A DNA stretch of 64,000 bases from Emiliania huxleyi CCMP1516. Its lineage: Eukaryota; Haptophyta; Isochrysidales; Noelaerhabdaceae. The DNA is taken from contig NW_005199770.1 of NCBI RefSeq assembly GCF_000372725.1, positions 615,063 to 679,062 of the forward strand. The letters are read 5' to 3'. The notes below the pieces were generated by a model. The model was not told the origin of the DNA, did not search any database, and was given only the letters and a program-made list of their open reading frames with translations. Positions 20,747 through 32,705 of the stretch are shown in pieces. The position numbers and the translations under genes are program-made. How positions within the stretch are numbered: position 1 is the stretch's first letter; each line of letters starts with the position of its first letter.

Positions 20747-21743
20747 TCAGCGGCCATTCACCGTGCAGATTGGGCAATGCCAGTCGTCTGCACACTCCTC
20801 CGCTCGGGACTGGGCCAGCTCCCGCAGCGGCGCCAGCGTGCGCTTCCCGAGCTCGTAGGTCGAGATCATGATTGCGTTGGCGGGCGCCACGCGTGCGACA
20901 CGCGGCACCACGCCGGCGAAGAGCGCCGCCGCGCCCTCGCTGCGCACCACGCTGAGCACGCCCTCCGCCGCCGCGCCACTCCCCGCCGCGAGCTGCTGCC
21001 GCGTCTTGACCACGTCGAGCGGCGTCGTCGCGAGCGCGGCGACGCTGCCCGCGGCGGCGCCGGCGAGGAAGGCCGCGCTCGTCGTCACCTCGCCCTGCGG
21101 GTGCGTCGCCTGCGGGACGGGTGACGGACAAGTCGTGGGCATGTCGTGGACATGTCGCCACCTCGCCGTGCGGGGGCGTCGCCTTTGCGCGCCGGCGCAA
21201 CGCCTCGTACAGCGCCCAGTAGATGCACGAGAAGGGCACGTCCCGCCACAGCGACGCGCCGAGCCCGGTCCACAGCGAACCCACGCCGCCAGAGCGCACC
21301 ACCCTCGCCGCCATCGCGCCGAGGCCGTCTGAGGAGCCCGTCGCCTGCATGCGCGTGCGCAGGAGCTCCAGCGGCGAGAAGAGAGACGTCACGAGCGCAC
21401 GCGCCGAGCCTCCCGCCCCGAGCGGCGCCCAGGCCCCGCCGGCGATGGGCGTGAGTCGGTCGCGCCCCTCCTCGTACACCGTCAGGTAGATGACGGTCGA
21501 AGGCACGTTCATGAGCAGGGTCGGCCGAAGGCCGTTCCAGAGCGAGAGGGTGCCCTCCTCGCGAATCATCCGCGAGAAGACCTGCCGCATGGAGAGCGTG
21601 GGTGCCGCCTGCTGCCGCACCTTGATCACCTCGAGCGGAGACATGGAGACGCTGGTCAGGACCGCGCCGGTGCTGGCGCTGGCCGCCTGCTCCGCCCGCG
21701 TCGGCTGGATCGAGATGTGGCGGGTGAGCGTGACACGCGACAT
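20747..21743 (-). CDS. Mitochondrial carrier (SLC25A39/40/MTM1-like)
   Basis: Two exons, 21743-21162 and 21109-20747, separated by a 52-bp GT-AG intron; a second acceptor making it 67 bp also keeps frame. The product is about 314 aa, normal for the family. All three repeats carry the carrier signature: SPLEVIKVRQQ, SPLELLRTRMQ and TPLDVVKTRQQ, each followed by a G-x-W/F-x-G element (SLWNGLRPTLL, SLWTGLGASLW, ALFAGVVPRV). Carriers form six TM helices in the inner mitochondrial membrane. The SPLELLRT motif and the wording of the second repeat suggest the SLC25A39/40/MTM1 branch, linked to glutathione and manganese/iron-sulfur metabolism. The general family is secure, the branch less so. The C-terminus ends ADDWHCPICTVNGR. 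Confidence 0.85.
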
Positions 21744-22572
21744 GCGGCGGCCTCAACGTGCGTGGATCGGGAGCTGCCGGACGAATAGGGACCTACCGGA
21801 GACGGGACTGGAGGGGCCTGCAGCCGTCCACAGTGCGCGCTCGCGTGATTTCTTTCTTTGTGCGAGTGTGCTGCGAGTATTGTAAGAATTCTTTCTCGAA
21901 AAAAATCCTTGACTTCCCCCCCCCCACACACACACACATACGGAGAGAAAGAACTTCCCGCTGCGAGACACACAGGGCGCGGGAGGCGCGCACTGTCAAA
22001 GAATTTCACAAGAACTCCCTCGCATGAACGACGGTCGACGCGCCACGCACGCGCGAGTCCCGTGCCCATGTCGTGCGAGAAACAGAAAGAAATAAAATAT
22101 TCTTAGCTTCAAGCCCCCCTCCGAGACTAGAGACAGTCACCACCCGTACACAGGAGAGATGGGAGTGCCCCCCGCCCCCACTTGCCCTGACTACACAGGA
22201 TAGCGTGCCCCGATAACGGCGACACATAGTGGGGGACACTGCGCAAGGAGGGGGTGCGAAGGCTCATTGGGGTACTAGGTGGGACCATGAGGGGGGGTGG
22301 GCGGGGTCCTGTGGGGGTGAAATGTTGCGCGGCGAATTCGAACCTACCCCCTCGCCGCGCCGATCCTCACGCGGAGGGTAAAACCCTGTGGGACAAAACC
22401 CCCCCGCGGTCGGCAGTCTTCAGAGTGGACCCCCCCCTCCCCAGCCTCCCCTGTGCATCTCGCACCCCCCCCCGCTCCCCATCGGTGACTCGCGAAGGAC
22501 ACGGACACTCGGGGTGAGGGGGGGTCCCCCCGGAGGGGGCTCTGGGGCATTGTTGGGTTGATCGCTCGTGCC

Positions 22573-22682
22573 GATCTCGGGTCGATCTCGGGTCGATCTC
22601 GGGTCGATCTCGAGTCGATCTCGGGTCGATCTCGGGTCGATCTCGGGTCGATCTCGGGTCGATCTCGGGTCTCGGGTCGGTC
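22573..22682. repeat. 11-bp GATCTCGGGTC tandem array
   Basis: About ten units of GATCTCGGGTC, nearly perfect, then diverging to GGTCTTGGGTC and GGTCTCGGAGT. Confidence 0.9.
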
Positions 22683-22727
22683 TTGGGTCGGTCTCGGAGT
22701 GGTCTAGAAAAGAAAAAAATGTGGGGC

Positions 22728-23140
22728 GAGATGAGGCGAGATGAGGCGAGGTGAGGCGAGGTGAGGGGCGATGAGGCGAGATGAGGCGAGGTGAGGGGCG
22801 ATGAGGCGAGATGAGGCGAGATGAGGCGAGGTGAGGCGAGATGAGGCGAGATGAGGCGAGATGAGGCGAGGTGAGGCGAGATGAGGCGAGATGAGGCGAG
22901 TGGCGAGATGAGGCGAGATGAGGCGAGATGAGGCGAGATGAGGCGAGATGAGGCGAGGTGAGGCGAGATGAGGCGAGATGAGGCGAGGTGTACCTCGGCG
23001 AGATGAGGCGAGGTGAGGCGAGATGAGGCGAGGGCGTGAGGCGAGATGAGGCGAGGTGTGAGGCGAGATGAGGCGAGGTGAGGCGAGATGAAGCGAGGTG
23101 AGGCGAGATGAGGCGAGATGAGGCGAGACTAGGAGGCGAG
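22728..23140. repeat. 10-bp GATGAGGCGA tandem array
   Basis: About forty units of GATGAGGCGA with GGTGAGGCGA variants and a few interruptions. The Ser/His/Leu-rich frames on the opposite strand are just repeat translation. Confidence 0.9.
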
Positions 23141-23153
23141 ATGAAGCGGGATG

Positions 23154-23271
23154 TTGTGTGGCTGCTTGTGCTGCCAAGCAGGCAGCACAAGCAGCCATAC
23201 AAGTGAGCTTTGGGGTTGTGTGGCTGCTTGTGCTGCCTGCTCATGAGCAGGCAGCACAAGCAGCAACACAA
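23154..23271. repeat. Two tandem hairpins
   Basis: Hairpin 1 (23154-23202) has arms TTGTGTGGCTGCTTGTGCTG and complement around AAGCA. Hairpin 2 (23216-23271) has nearly the same arms extended by CCTGC around TCATGA. Each is followed by GTSAGCTTTGGG, so the unit is about 62 bp and duplicated in tandem. Confidence 0.9.
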
Positions 23272-25744
23272 GTCAGCTTTGGGAGCTCTCGGCGACGCCC
23301 AATGCGTGCGCCGGTAGGGGGGAGTGTGTGCGCGCGTGTGTGAGATGAGGATTGTGGCAGGCTGGCTGCTGCTGATGTGGGCAAGTGTGCTCTGTGTGCG
23401 GCGCTGCGCTGGCGTGCGACGCGCGCGTGCTGTGTACGTGTGCGTGCTGCGGTCGCGCGCGCGTCTGTGTGTGCTGCGCGCGCGCCGCCGGTGTGTGCTG
23501 TGCGCTGTGCTCTGTTTTGCGCCCTGTTTGTGCAGCTGGGAGGCGCCGGCTTGGCTGGCAGGGCTGCGCGGTGGGCTGCGGCGTGCTGCGGGTGGTCGCG
23601 CGCCTGCCTGATGGTGTACGGCGGCCGCGCAGCCCGCCCGACCGGGTCGTCGGCGGCCCAGGGCGCGAGCATGCGGTCGGCGCTGCATGTGAGGCTGCTG
23701 CGCGGCTGGCGCGTATGTTTCCGTGCGGCGAGGGACGCGCGTATGTGTTCACGCTGCGGGCGCGGGCGGGCGCGGGGGGCGGCGCGGTCTCACCGCGGTC
23801 CGCGTTGCCGCGAAGGAAAAAGAATCTGCGAGAAACGAGAAACAGAAAGAATGCACACTACTTGAGCATTGTATGGAGAGGGAAAAGACGAGGATATGAT
23901 AGAGGCGCGATGGCGGGGGGAAGAACGACTTGCGGGGCATGGAAGGAGTCGAACGAGCCGGTGAGGGAGGGGTCGGTCGTGAGCTACGGGCGTAAACCGT
24001 AATAAGCTGGATCGTTCGACCATCTTGAGCTACAGTCTACAGACCTCCAAAAGCACAAAAACGCATGCCTCTGTTTTCTCATTCTTTGCCGTAAATGTTT
24101 CAACTATCAACTAATATCGGTTGGGACGGACGGGTCGGTCGGCGTGCACGCTGCAGTCGGCACCGAGGCGACAAAACGGCGGACCAACGGGGGAAGAAAA
24201 CGAATCCTTTACGCTTTAGTTGATAGATGATAGTTGTCGTCGTGTAGTGTCTAAGACGTAAGAGTGAAAAAAAGAAGCGTAATTTTTGCTGATTTTGCGT
24301 ATTAGGCGGCACCCGACTCCAAGGATACGCTGAAGACGCTGACCTGAGAATAGCGCATGTCGCTGCGCTGAAGGGCTCACGCTATAGGGTGCTGGATGAG
24401 GACGGGTACGAGGCGCTAGCCCCCGCAGTCGGGGGGGTGTTGCCAGCACTGGTAGATGACCTCTCGGAGAAGAGCCGGAGGGACCTTGGCGCCGCGCGGG
24501 GTCACGAGGAACCAACTTGCAAGTCGTGGCCGAGGCGACGACGAGAGCGGTGCAGAGGTGGATCCAGCTCAATGATGAGGCTACGGCGCGCATAATGAAG
24601 AGAGAGGAACACATCGAGTGGCTGAGGAAGCTCTTCGCTGGGTGGAAGGAGGCCCGGCCAGCCTTGAGGGAGTCGCGGAGGAGGAGGGATAATGGAGGTA
24701 ACGCAGGGACGGGCCAACAGCCAGTGGGACGAACGAGGGCCGCGACGGCGGCTCAAGCGGGAGGGAGCGGAGAGACAGTGGGCAGCGCGCGAAGTGGGTG
24801 AGACTGATGATGCTCCTTCGACTTAGGGAGCGGTTCAGCTGCTGGGCGGGCTTCAGGGTGGTGCTCACGCGAAAAGGAATCGACGCGATGTACGAAGCAT
24901 ACAAGAAGAGGAGAAAGAAGAGGAGAGACACCGGTGATGACGAAACAGAAGCTAGCGCAGACGAGAGCAGGGCAGGCCCGGGGACGGCGGAGTCGGAGCA
25001 GACGGCATCGGCCGCCGAGGGAACGTTGGGAAGAGGCACGAGGAGGGCGGCGACCTCAACCGACTATGGAGGACCCGTCGCCAGACGACGCAGAGCAGAC
25101 GATGTGGAGGCGGAGCAGACGCGCAGGGCGAGACGAGGGAGGGAGCAGGACTTTGCGGAGATCAGCAGGAGGATGTACGAAGAGATTAGGAGCAGCAGGG
25201 ACCCGAGGGACCATGTGGAAGACGGCTAGTGCTCGTGGCAAGTCCCCCTTCGGGAGGACGACCCCGGCTAGTCGCCGACCACACCCACAAAGAACCCTGC
25301 ACAAAGATCGCACGGGCGGGGACCTGTTCCTTTTTACCCATCTCAGTTCTCATAGTAGAGGTGTCCGTGTTTTATTTATTTATTCACAGGACACAGCTCA
25401 CAGGATGACAGACACATAGGTGTAGGTGGTCATGGGCTCACAGCTCACACAGACCTGCAAGTCCAAGACTCGTCGAGGACTTTGGTAAAGCGATGTGCCG
25501 CGCGCTCTCTGCAAAAGGTAAAGGAGGTCCGGAGGAGCATTCACAGCTCGCATTCACAGCGAACATTTTCATCGGGTTTTCGCGCTTGAGCCGGGCCCCA
25601 CTTGAGTGCTCTCCCTGCACCATGCAAGCCAAGTATGGGTCCATTGCTGTCGCGCTCTCTCCCTATTTCGCTTTACTCTCTCACTTCACACTACCAATTT
25701 TGAATTTTTGACGCTATTGATTCGAGTCAATTCACAACATCAAA

Positions 25745-27172
<1,428 letters not shown>

Positions 27173-27224
27173 GCCAATCTCAATGCAGTCAACAGTGGCC
27201 GCTAACTCGCAAACAACAAGAGCT

Positions 27225-27400
27225 CGTCGCCGAAAAAAGAATTATTTTCTCCGACACTGGGCACGGGACTCACTGGTAAGGCCCAGTGTCGTGCGAAAAA
27301 AGAATTTTACAACCGTGTCGTGCGAAAAAAGAACCACGCGCGAGCACTGGCACTACTACACCGTGCGAAAAAGAATCTCCCAACGCAACTCTCTAGCCCG
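27225..27400. promoter_or_regulatory. Repeated GTGCGAAAAAAGAA boxes upstream of GT8
   Basis: GTGCGAAAAA(A)GAA occurs at about 27290, 27320 and 27362, and CGAAAAAAGAATT at about 27229. An 11-bp inverted pair, CGACACTGGGC and GCCCAGTGTCG, flanks 27250-27290. The stretch lies between the GT8 start and the end of the next gene, so a promoter or terminator role is possible. Confidence 0.35.
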
Positions 27401-27572
27401 TAACCCGATGCCAATCATCCGGCCCGCTGGGTGCGCTTCCGCTTAGCTCCCCGGGCCCCGGCCCTGGTTGTGCGGTTGAAACTCCACGAAAGTGCTCCAA
27501 GAGTTAAGTACCCCTTGCGTTGCGTGTTTTCTTTATTTCTACCTGGTGGTGTAGGTGTTTGCGCTAATATCT

Positions 27573-30467
27573 TCACGCGGGTTGATGAAGTGTCGCGCGA
27601 TGCGCTGCGAGCGCCCGCAGGGGAGGTGGCCGCAGGGGCGCCCGTCGCACAAATGGGGGAGGACTCGAAGACCGTCGAGGACTCACATCGCGGCTGCTCT
27701 CGTCGCCAGCGCGAAGCGCCCGCGCCGCCCGTGCCGCCTCGGCGAGATTCACGTACGGGTGCGCCGCGTGCTTCCCGGGCAGAGCCCATCCGTGCTTCTG
27801 AAGCACGCGCACAATCTCTTCCAGCCGCTCCTCGGCCGCGTTGTGCTGGCTCGCGCGCACCTCGGCCTCCTGCCCTGCAGCTTCCGGCGGCGCGGGGTCG
27901 AGCTGCGCCCTCGCCGTCTGCAGCATCTCCAGTGCAGTAGCCACCCACTCCTGCACTGCCGCCTCCTGGCCCTCTCGCTCGAGCGCAGCGTGAGACCGCA
28001 AGAGGCGCAACCGTTCAGACGCAGCGTGGCCAAGCAAGCTCCACAGGGCGAGGAGCGCGGTTTGCACGCGTGGAGATGCGAGGAGGGGCGCCTGGCACAG
28101 CTTGGCTGCCGGGGCTGCCGGGGCGCTGCTTGGAAGCGCCAAGGTCCGAGAGGGAAGCTCCTCGTCTTCTGAGAACCTCGCCGCCGCGCGGACCATGGCG
28201 GCCCGCTCCGGCGACTCTGACCGCCTTTCCCGCGAGGGGGTGCGCAAGGCGCTTCGGACACGGACAGGTGGCGCAAGGTGGACCTCGGGGAGAATAGGAG
28301 CCGAGGCGCTGCCCGCCGCCGCCGTAGTGGACATGGGCGTTTGACCCTCGGCTTGCAGCCTGCTGCTGAGGTGGGGGGTCGTCTCGTCCTCGTTGCCGGC
28401 GCTAGGTAGACGCTCGGGGCCTAGCTGCGGGATCGCCGCCCGTGGAGTAGCCTCTCTTGTAGTGGGCAGATAGGTTCTTCTCTCCTGCCCTGCGCCGCTC
28501 AGGTCGCAGCTCGCCTCGCCTCCTCGCTCCTCGCCGAGGATGGCTCCCACGTGGCTCTCGAGCGCCGGTTGCGGCACCGCCGACCACGGAGTGGTCTGTC
28601 TGGAGGAGGCTGCTGACGGCGGTGGAGCAAGTGGCGGAGGAGTGGGGGGCGGCGGCGGCGGCGAAAGCAGGGGCGGCGGCGGCGCAAGAGGCATCGACGC
28701 TCGGACGCCAGCGAGGTAGTCGTCGAGGGTTGTGGGGCGAGCTGGGCGCACCCCCATGGTGCGGCTCACCCCCTCCTCGCCAACACACTGCACGGGCCTC
28801 CAACCGTGCAGCCTTCTGCGTGGGCTGCGGCCGGTGGCGGCGCCGATACCGCCGATCGCCAGCCTGTCGTCCGTCCAGAGAGGGAGTGGAGGTGCAGCTG
28901 GGGTTGTCGACGGTGCGCAAGTCTCGACAGGATGCGACGGAGGGAACGGTAGAGGCGTGCTCGGCAGAGGCGCAGAGCTCGGACGCGCAGCGTGGCATTG
29001 CCCAGCAGCCGACGGGGACTCGCCGGCTGCGCGCAGCGCTGCGGCGCGCTTGCGCGCCACCCTCCCTCGGTAGACTGCCCCCACTCGGGTCGCAGCTGCC
29101 CCCACGTGGACCGCCTCTGCGCCCGGCGCGTCCGCCTCTGGCTCTGCGTGCGCCTCGGCGACACTCGGCGGTCCACGCGACGCGCGCCGCCGAGCGGCTT
29201 CTGCGCGCGCCGTCCGCCCTCGCGCCCGCGCCTCGAGCTTGGTTGCCGCCCAGATCTCCAAATCGCTGGGAGCGGCGGCCGCCTCCGCCTCCTCCGCCTG
29301 GCCCTCGGGCTCTGCCTCTGCATCCTCCTCGACCGAGGTGGCCTGCGGTGGTGCTGCAGGAGGCGGCTCGCCACAGATCCAGTCGGCCACCGCCATGCCT
29401 GCGAGCTGGTCTGGTGTAGCCTGCGCCGGCGCGAGCACGTCTTCACTCGGCGCCGGCGGCGACGGCAGCGGCGGCGCGCTGACCCGCGCCAGTGCGCACA
29501 GCTTGAGGAGGTCGTCGAGCACGTCCTGCAGGTGCGCGGCGTGGACAAAGTCGGGGATCTCGAGGTCGGGCAGCCGGGTCGAGACGGGCATGAACGGAAA
29601 GCGCGGCGGGGTCAGCCCGCTCGTGACGGGGGCCCACACTGACGGGAGCGACTGGAGCTCCAGAACCTCTGGCGGTGGCATCCGGACGCGAGGAAAGCTG
29701 CGCAGCTCGATCACCGGCGCAAAGTCCGCCCTCTCCGCTTCCGCCCTGCGCTTCTCCGCTGCCGCCGCGGCTGCCGCGGCGGCGGCCTCTCGCTCCGCCG
29801 CCGCCTTCTCCGCTGCGAGCAGACTCGCTCTCGCCTCCGCCTCTGCCCTCACTGCGTCCTCAATCTCTCGCCGCGCCGCGGCGAGCTCCTCGCTCCTCCG
29901 TGTTGCCCTTCTCTCCGCCGCCTCTGCCTCGGCCCTCACGAGGTCGGGAGTCTCTGCGGTCGGCAGACTACCCTCGGCGAGGCAGCGGTACAGTGGGTCA
30001 TCCCCCTCTCTGCGCCCGGCGTGGACTCCCCACGAGGCCCTGAGGAGGCCCCACGGTCTGCGCCGCGGAGAGGCTATCGCGCTGGCGCTGCCGTCAAGCG
30101 CGAGGCCGTCGAGCAGCATCGCGAGGCGCGCTGGCTGCCCGTGATGCGGCGTTCGGCCCGCCGCGTCCGCCGCATCCCTCCTCTGCCGCCTCGCTGCGGC
30201 CTCCTCCCCGCCCTCCTCCCGCTCGGCTCGCCGTAGCTCCCGCTCTGCCGCCTCTACGAGCGCAACGTGGGGAGCACCGTCCAGCTCACCCCATCGCTCG
30301 GGCTGGCCCGTGATCTTTGCGGCCTGGGTGACGACCGCCGACAGCCGCACCTTGCGCTCGCTGCGCGGCGTCAGCTCCCGCTGCAGCATTGCGTGCCAGC
30401 CATTGTCGTCGTCGAGGTCTGGCAGCCGCACGCGAGGTCGCGGCGTTGAAGTGCTCGCCGCATCCAT
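27573..30467 (-). CDS. Large disordered and coiled-coil protein with IQ-like motif
   Basis: One long frame. I place the start at ATG 30467 (MDAASTSTPRPRVRLPDLDD), giving 964 aa; the frame extends 103 codons further upstream but through a sequence shared with another gene. Residues about 25-110 are mostly charged helix. A long Glu/Ala/Arg coiled coil follows (AEAEAAERRATRRSEELAAA). The middle and C-terminal parts are Pro/Ser/Ala-rich and likely disordered. One IQ-like segment, RVGAVYRGRVARKRAAALR, might bind calmodulin. The C-terminal third has helical pieces (LCQAPLLASPRVQTALLALW). I recognise no family; structural or cytoskeletal roles are only guesses. The uninterrupted minus-strand frame in a GC-rich region is weaker proof than usual. 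Confidence 0.45.
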   Translation of the reverse strand: MDAASTSTPRPRVRLPDLDDDNGWHAMLQRELTPRSERKVRLSAVVTQAAKITGQPERWGELDGAPHVALVEAAERELRRAEREEGGEEAAARRQRRDAADAAGRTPHHGQPARLAMLLDGLALDGSASAIASPRRRPWGLLRASWGVHAGRREGDDPLYRCLAEGSLPTAETPDLVRAEAEAAERRATRRSEELAAARREIEDAVRAEAEARASLLAAEKAAAEREAAAAAAAAAAEKRRAEAERADFAPVIELRSFPRVRMPPPEVLELQSLPSVWAPVTSGLTPPRFPFMPVSTRLPDLEIPDFVHAAHLQDVLDDLLKLCALARVSAPPLPSPPAPSEDVLAPAQATPDQLAGMAVADWICGEPPPAAPPQATSVEEDAEAEPEGQAEEAEAAAAPSDLEIWAATKLEARARGRTARAEAARRRASRGPPSVAEAHAEPEADAPGAEAVHVGAAATRVGAVYRGRVARKRAAALRAAGESPSAAGQCHAARPSSAPLPSTPLPFPPSHPVETCAPSTTPAAPPLPLWTDDRLAIGGIGAATGRSPRRRLHGWRPVQCVGEEGVSRTMGVRPARPTTLDDYLAGVRASMPLAPPPPLLSPPPPPPTPPPLAPPPSAASSRQTTPWSAVPQPALESHVGAILGEERGGEASCDLSGAGQERRTYLPTTREATPRAAIPQLGPERLPSAGNEDETTPHLSSRLQAEGQTPMSTTAAAGSASAPILPEVHLAPPVRVRSALRTPSRERRSESPERAAMVRAAARFSEDEELPSRTLALPSSAPAAPAAKLCQAPLLASPRVQTALLALWSLLGHAASERLRLLRSHAALEREGQEAAVQEWVATALEMLQTARAQLDPAPPEAAGQEAEVRASQHNAAEERLEEIVRVLQKHGWALPGKHAAHPYVNLAEAARAARALRAGDESSRDVSPRRSSSPPPFVRRAPLRPPPLRALAAHRATLHQPA

Positions 30468-30628
30468 GGTCGGTCCGGCCCCCGCGTCGCACGCAGCCGT
30501 CGCGACCTCGGATGGCCTGACGCACCCGTGAAGGGCATCGTTTCGGCCCCGAACGTTACGCCCGATCATCATCACGACACGCTCGACTTTATTTATAAAT
30601 AGTGCAAGTTTATTTTTCGCTTCGCAGG

Positions 30629-30690
30629 GCGTTGTTCTCCAGTCAGGGTCAAAGGGTAGAGCTTGCGCGCCATTTCTTTGCTCCCGCTGG
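30629..30690 (-). repeat. About 60-bp sequence shared with 36767-36829
   Basis: On the minus strand GCAAAGAAATGGCGCGCAA is followed by TTTGACCCTGACTGGAGAAC and ACGCCCTGC, almost identical to 36767-36829 on the plus strand. Both copies lie at the 5' side of a gene. Each contains an ATG, but in frames that do not match. Confidence 0.8.
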
Positions 30691-30952
30691 CAACAGCCAC
30701 CCACGAGAGCCACCAACCACGGCCGGCGGCGCCGATCTGCTCTTCTTGCCGGTCTGAAAGGAGCAGGTTGGGGCAAGAGAGAGATTTTAGCTATTTGTTG
30801 TTGGGCGGGGCTGTAATGTCGATTCGTGACAGTTGTACTAACCTCTAACGGACAACGCCAACAACATACCTACAACGGACAACGCGAGGAGAGAGATTTT
30901 TGGCGCAATACAAGCAAATTGTCGTGTTGTCAAACGATTGAGATTTGTTGTC

Positions 30953-30993
<41 letters not shown>

Positions 30994-31370
30994 GTCTTGT
31001 CTAAAGAAAGAAAGAAAACAGACAAATCCAGACGAGGGATGGGGGAGGTTGTCTTGTCAACGCGGTGCGTGAGCAAAAATTCTTTTACCCGAGTTAGTGC
31101 TGTCGTGAGGGAGCGCGGCCGCGACAGAAGAAGAAGAGACAAGGGAAAGAACGACGAGAAGGGGGCGACCGCGAGGTGGCATGAAGGTCGCAGCGAGAAT
31201 CTGCGAGAGACTGCGAAGAGAGATAGGAAGAGGCGGACGCCCAAGGGTGGGCGACGGCTAGCGCATCACACCCCTCTCCTTAAAATCCCTGTGTGGTGGC
31301 GGCGTGCCGTCCATCCCATCCCTCCCTTGGGCGGCGTTTCTTTCTTTCTTTTAGAGAGAGACACACGAGC
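30691..31370. other. Intergenic stretch with (CT)n run and boxes
   Basis: Contains GAGAGAGATTTTAGC at about 30778 and GAGAGAGATTTTTGGC at about 30890, a (CT)n run at 30955-30989, and a dispersed repeat with CATCCCTCCCTTGGGCGG before the methyltransferase start. No gene is seen. Confidence 0.5.
31270..31360 (+). repeat. Dispersed repeat, copy upstream of the methyltransferase
   Basis: TTAAAATCCCTGTGTGGTGG, GCGTGCCGTCC, CATCCCTCCCTTGGG and TTTCTTTCTTTC in order. The same string occurs inverted at 56265-56345, and its right half three times at 47852-48003. Confidence 0.8.
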
Positions 31371-32153
31371 ATGACGGCCTTGCTCCTCACCGCCGCGTGG
31401 TATGCCGCCCTGCTCGTTGCGCCGCGCGTCAGCACGGCGGTGGACGCGCTCTACCCGCCGGCGGCGTATAATGACCGCCGCGTGCTCGCCCGCGATGCGG
31501 CGCTCGCGCTCAGTGGACTGAGCACGGCGGAGGGCATCCCGCTCGCCGGCGACACGATGGTCTACGGCGAGTTCGACCTAAACTTCTTTGCCCAGCTCCT
31601 CGCACTGGCCGACCCGCAGCGCGGCGACACGCTCCTCGACGTCGGCTCCGGCGTCGGTCGGCTCGTCCTCGCCGCCGCGCTCCTTCACGCGGACACGCTG
31701 CGCAACTGCCACGGCGTCGAGATCTCGCCGCCACTGCACGACGCGGCGATCGCCGCCCGCGTAGCACTCGACAGCCTGAGCCCGTCTCCGCCGGTCGCAC
31801 CGGTCGAGTTCACTTGCGGCTCCGTGCTCGACGGAGCGGGGCTCGAGGCGGTGGAGGCGGCGGACGTCTTGTTTAGCTACGCCGTCACATGGGCTTCGGG
31901 CGAGACGCACAGCCGGCTCGTGCGGGCGCTAGCCGAGCGGCTTCCCGACGGCGCGCGCGTCATCTCGATCGACCTCGCACTGGACGCGCAGGCGGCGGGG
32001 GCGGCGGAGTCGGGCGCTCGCTTCGAGCTGCTGCACCAGCTTACTGGCCCAAACGAGGAGACAGGCGGCGAGGCGACCGGGCTGGTCTACAGGCTGGTAA
32101 GAGATCGGAGACGGGGCAAGGGCGGCGGAACCGCAAGCGGGGGAAGACCGTGA
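31371..32153 (+). CDS. SAM-dependent methyltransferase, DOT1-like fold
   Basis: Intronless, 260 aa from ATG 31371. The first 22 residues (MTALLLTAAWYAALLVAPRV) are hydrophobic and could be a signal peptide or anchor. A conserved lead-in, YGEFDLNFFAQLLALAD, precedes motif I, LLDVGSGVGRLVLAAAL, the glycine-rich SAM-binding loop. Motif II is CHGVEISPPLHDAA, and DVLFSYAVTWAS matches motif IV. The order resembles DOT1-type and related class I methyltransferases that many algae have in small versions without a chromatin-binding part. The substrate is unknown; a hydrophobic N-terminus argues against a simple histone role. Confidence 0.7.
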   Translation: MTALLLTAAWYAALLVAPRVSTAVDALYPPAAYNDRRVLARDAALALSGLSTAEGIPLAGDTMVYGEFDLNFFAQLLALADPQRGDTLLDVGSGVGRLVLAAALLHADTLRNCHGVEISPPLHDAAIAARVALDSLSPSPPVAPVEFTCGSVLDGAGLEAVEAADVLFSYAVTWASGETHSRLVRALAERLPDGARVISIDLALDAQAAGAAESGARFELLHQLTGPNEETGGEATGLVYRLVRDRRRGKGGGTASGGRP

Positions 32154-32705
32154 CCGTGTGATGGGGCTTTGTAAACCCGGTTAGAGAGCCGTCGGGGGGC
32201 GGGGGCGGGCCAGCTCCTCACACGATTTGGGCGCGGTCACATCGACTTGCAAATGACACGCTCACACGTTCACGCCTTTTTAGCGAGGTCTCCGGGCGCG
32301 GTTGCGACCACCCGTACTCCTTGCGGGTCAGAGTAATGCTAATGGAAATCTCTTACGCAAGAACGCACAGGAGATCGTTGGGGTGTAAGAGATAGTAGAT
32401 TAAGACTGGAGATCCTAACGGATCTCTCACACGGACACGCCCAAGTCTCGCCAGTAGATCCCTCCTGTCCGGTTCCCCATTTAAGACTAAAGATCGAAGA
32501 TTGAGATTGTGGATTGCAGATCGCTGAGCAGCAACACGGGCCAAAATGTTGGAGATAGGAGATGGAGAATGCAGATTGTAGATCCTAGCGCCCAGCCATC
32601 CGCCCCAGATGTGAGATCGAAGATTGAAAATGGAGGTCGTAGATTGCTGCCGGCGGCGACAGTGGCCAAGTAGAAGATTGGAGGTTGGAGATGAGAGGTG
32701 GTCAG

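Larger units (their letters stand above)
21744..25744. other. Gene-poor repeat-rich stretch
   Basis: Apart from the repeats listed separately I find no gene I would defend. Small frames at 24389-25229 encode basic, Arg/Glu-rich peptides (WLRKLFAGWKEARPAL, AYKKRRKKRRD) in shifting frames. They might be the remains of a gene, but nothing identifies it. Confidence 0.5.

Noticed and set aside
22704-23198. Ser/His/Leu repeat proteins
   Set aside because: All are translations of the GATGAGGCGA minisatellite.
23940-24020. tRNA-like GTTCGACTCC and GTAGCTCA words on the minus strand
   Set aside because: No 7-bp acceptor stem or proper D, anticodon and T arms can be folded with normal spacing.
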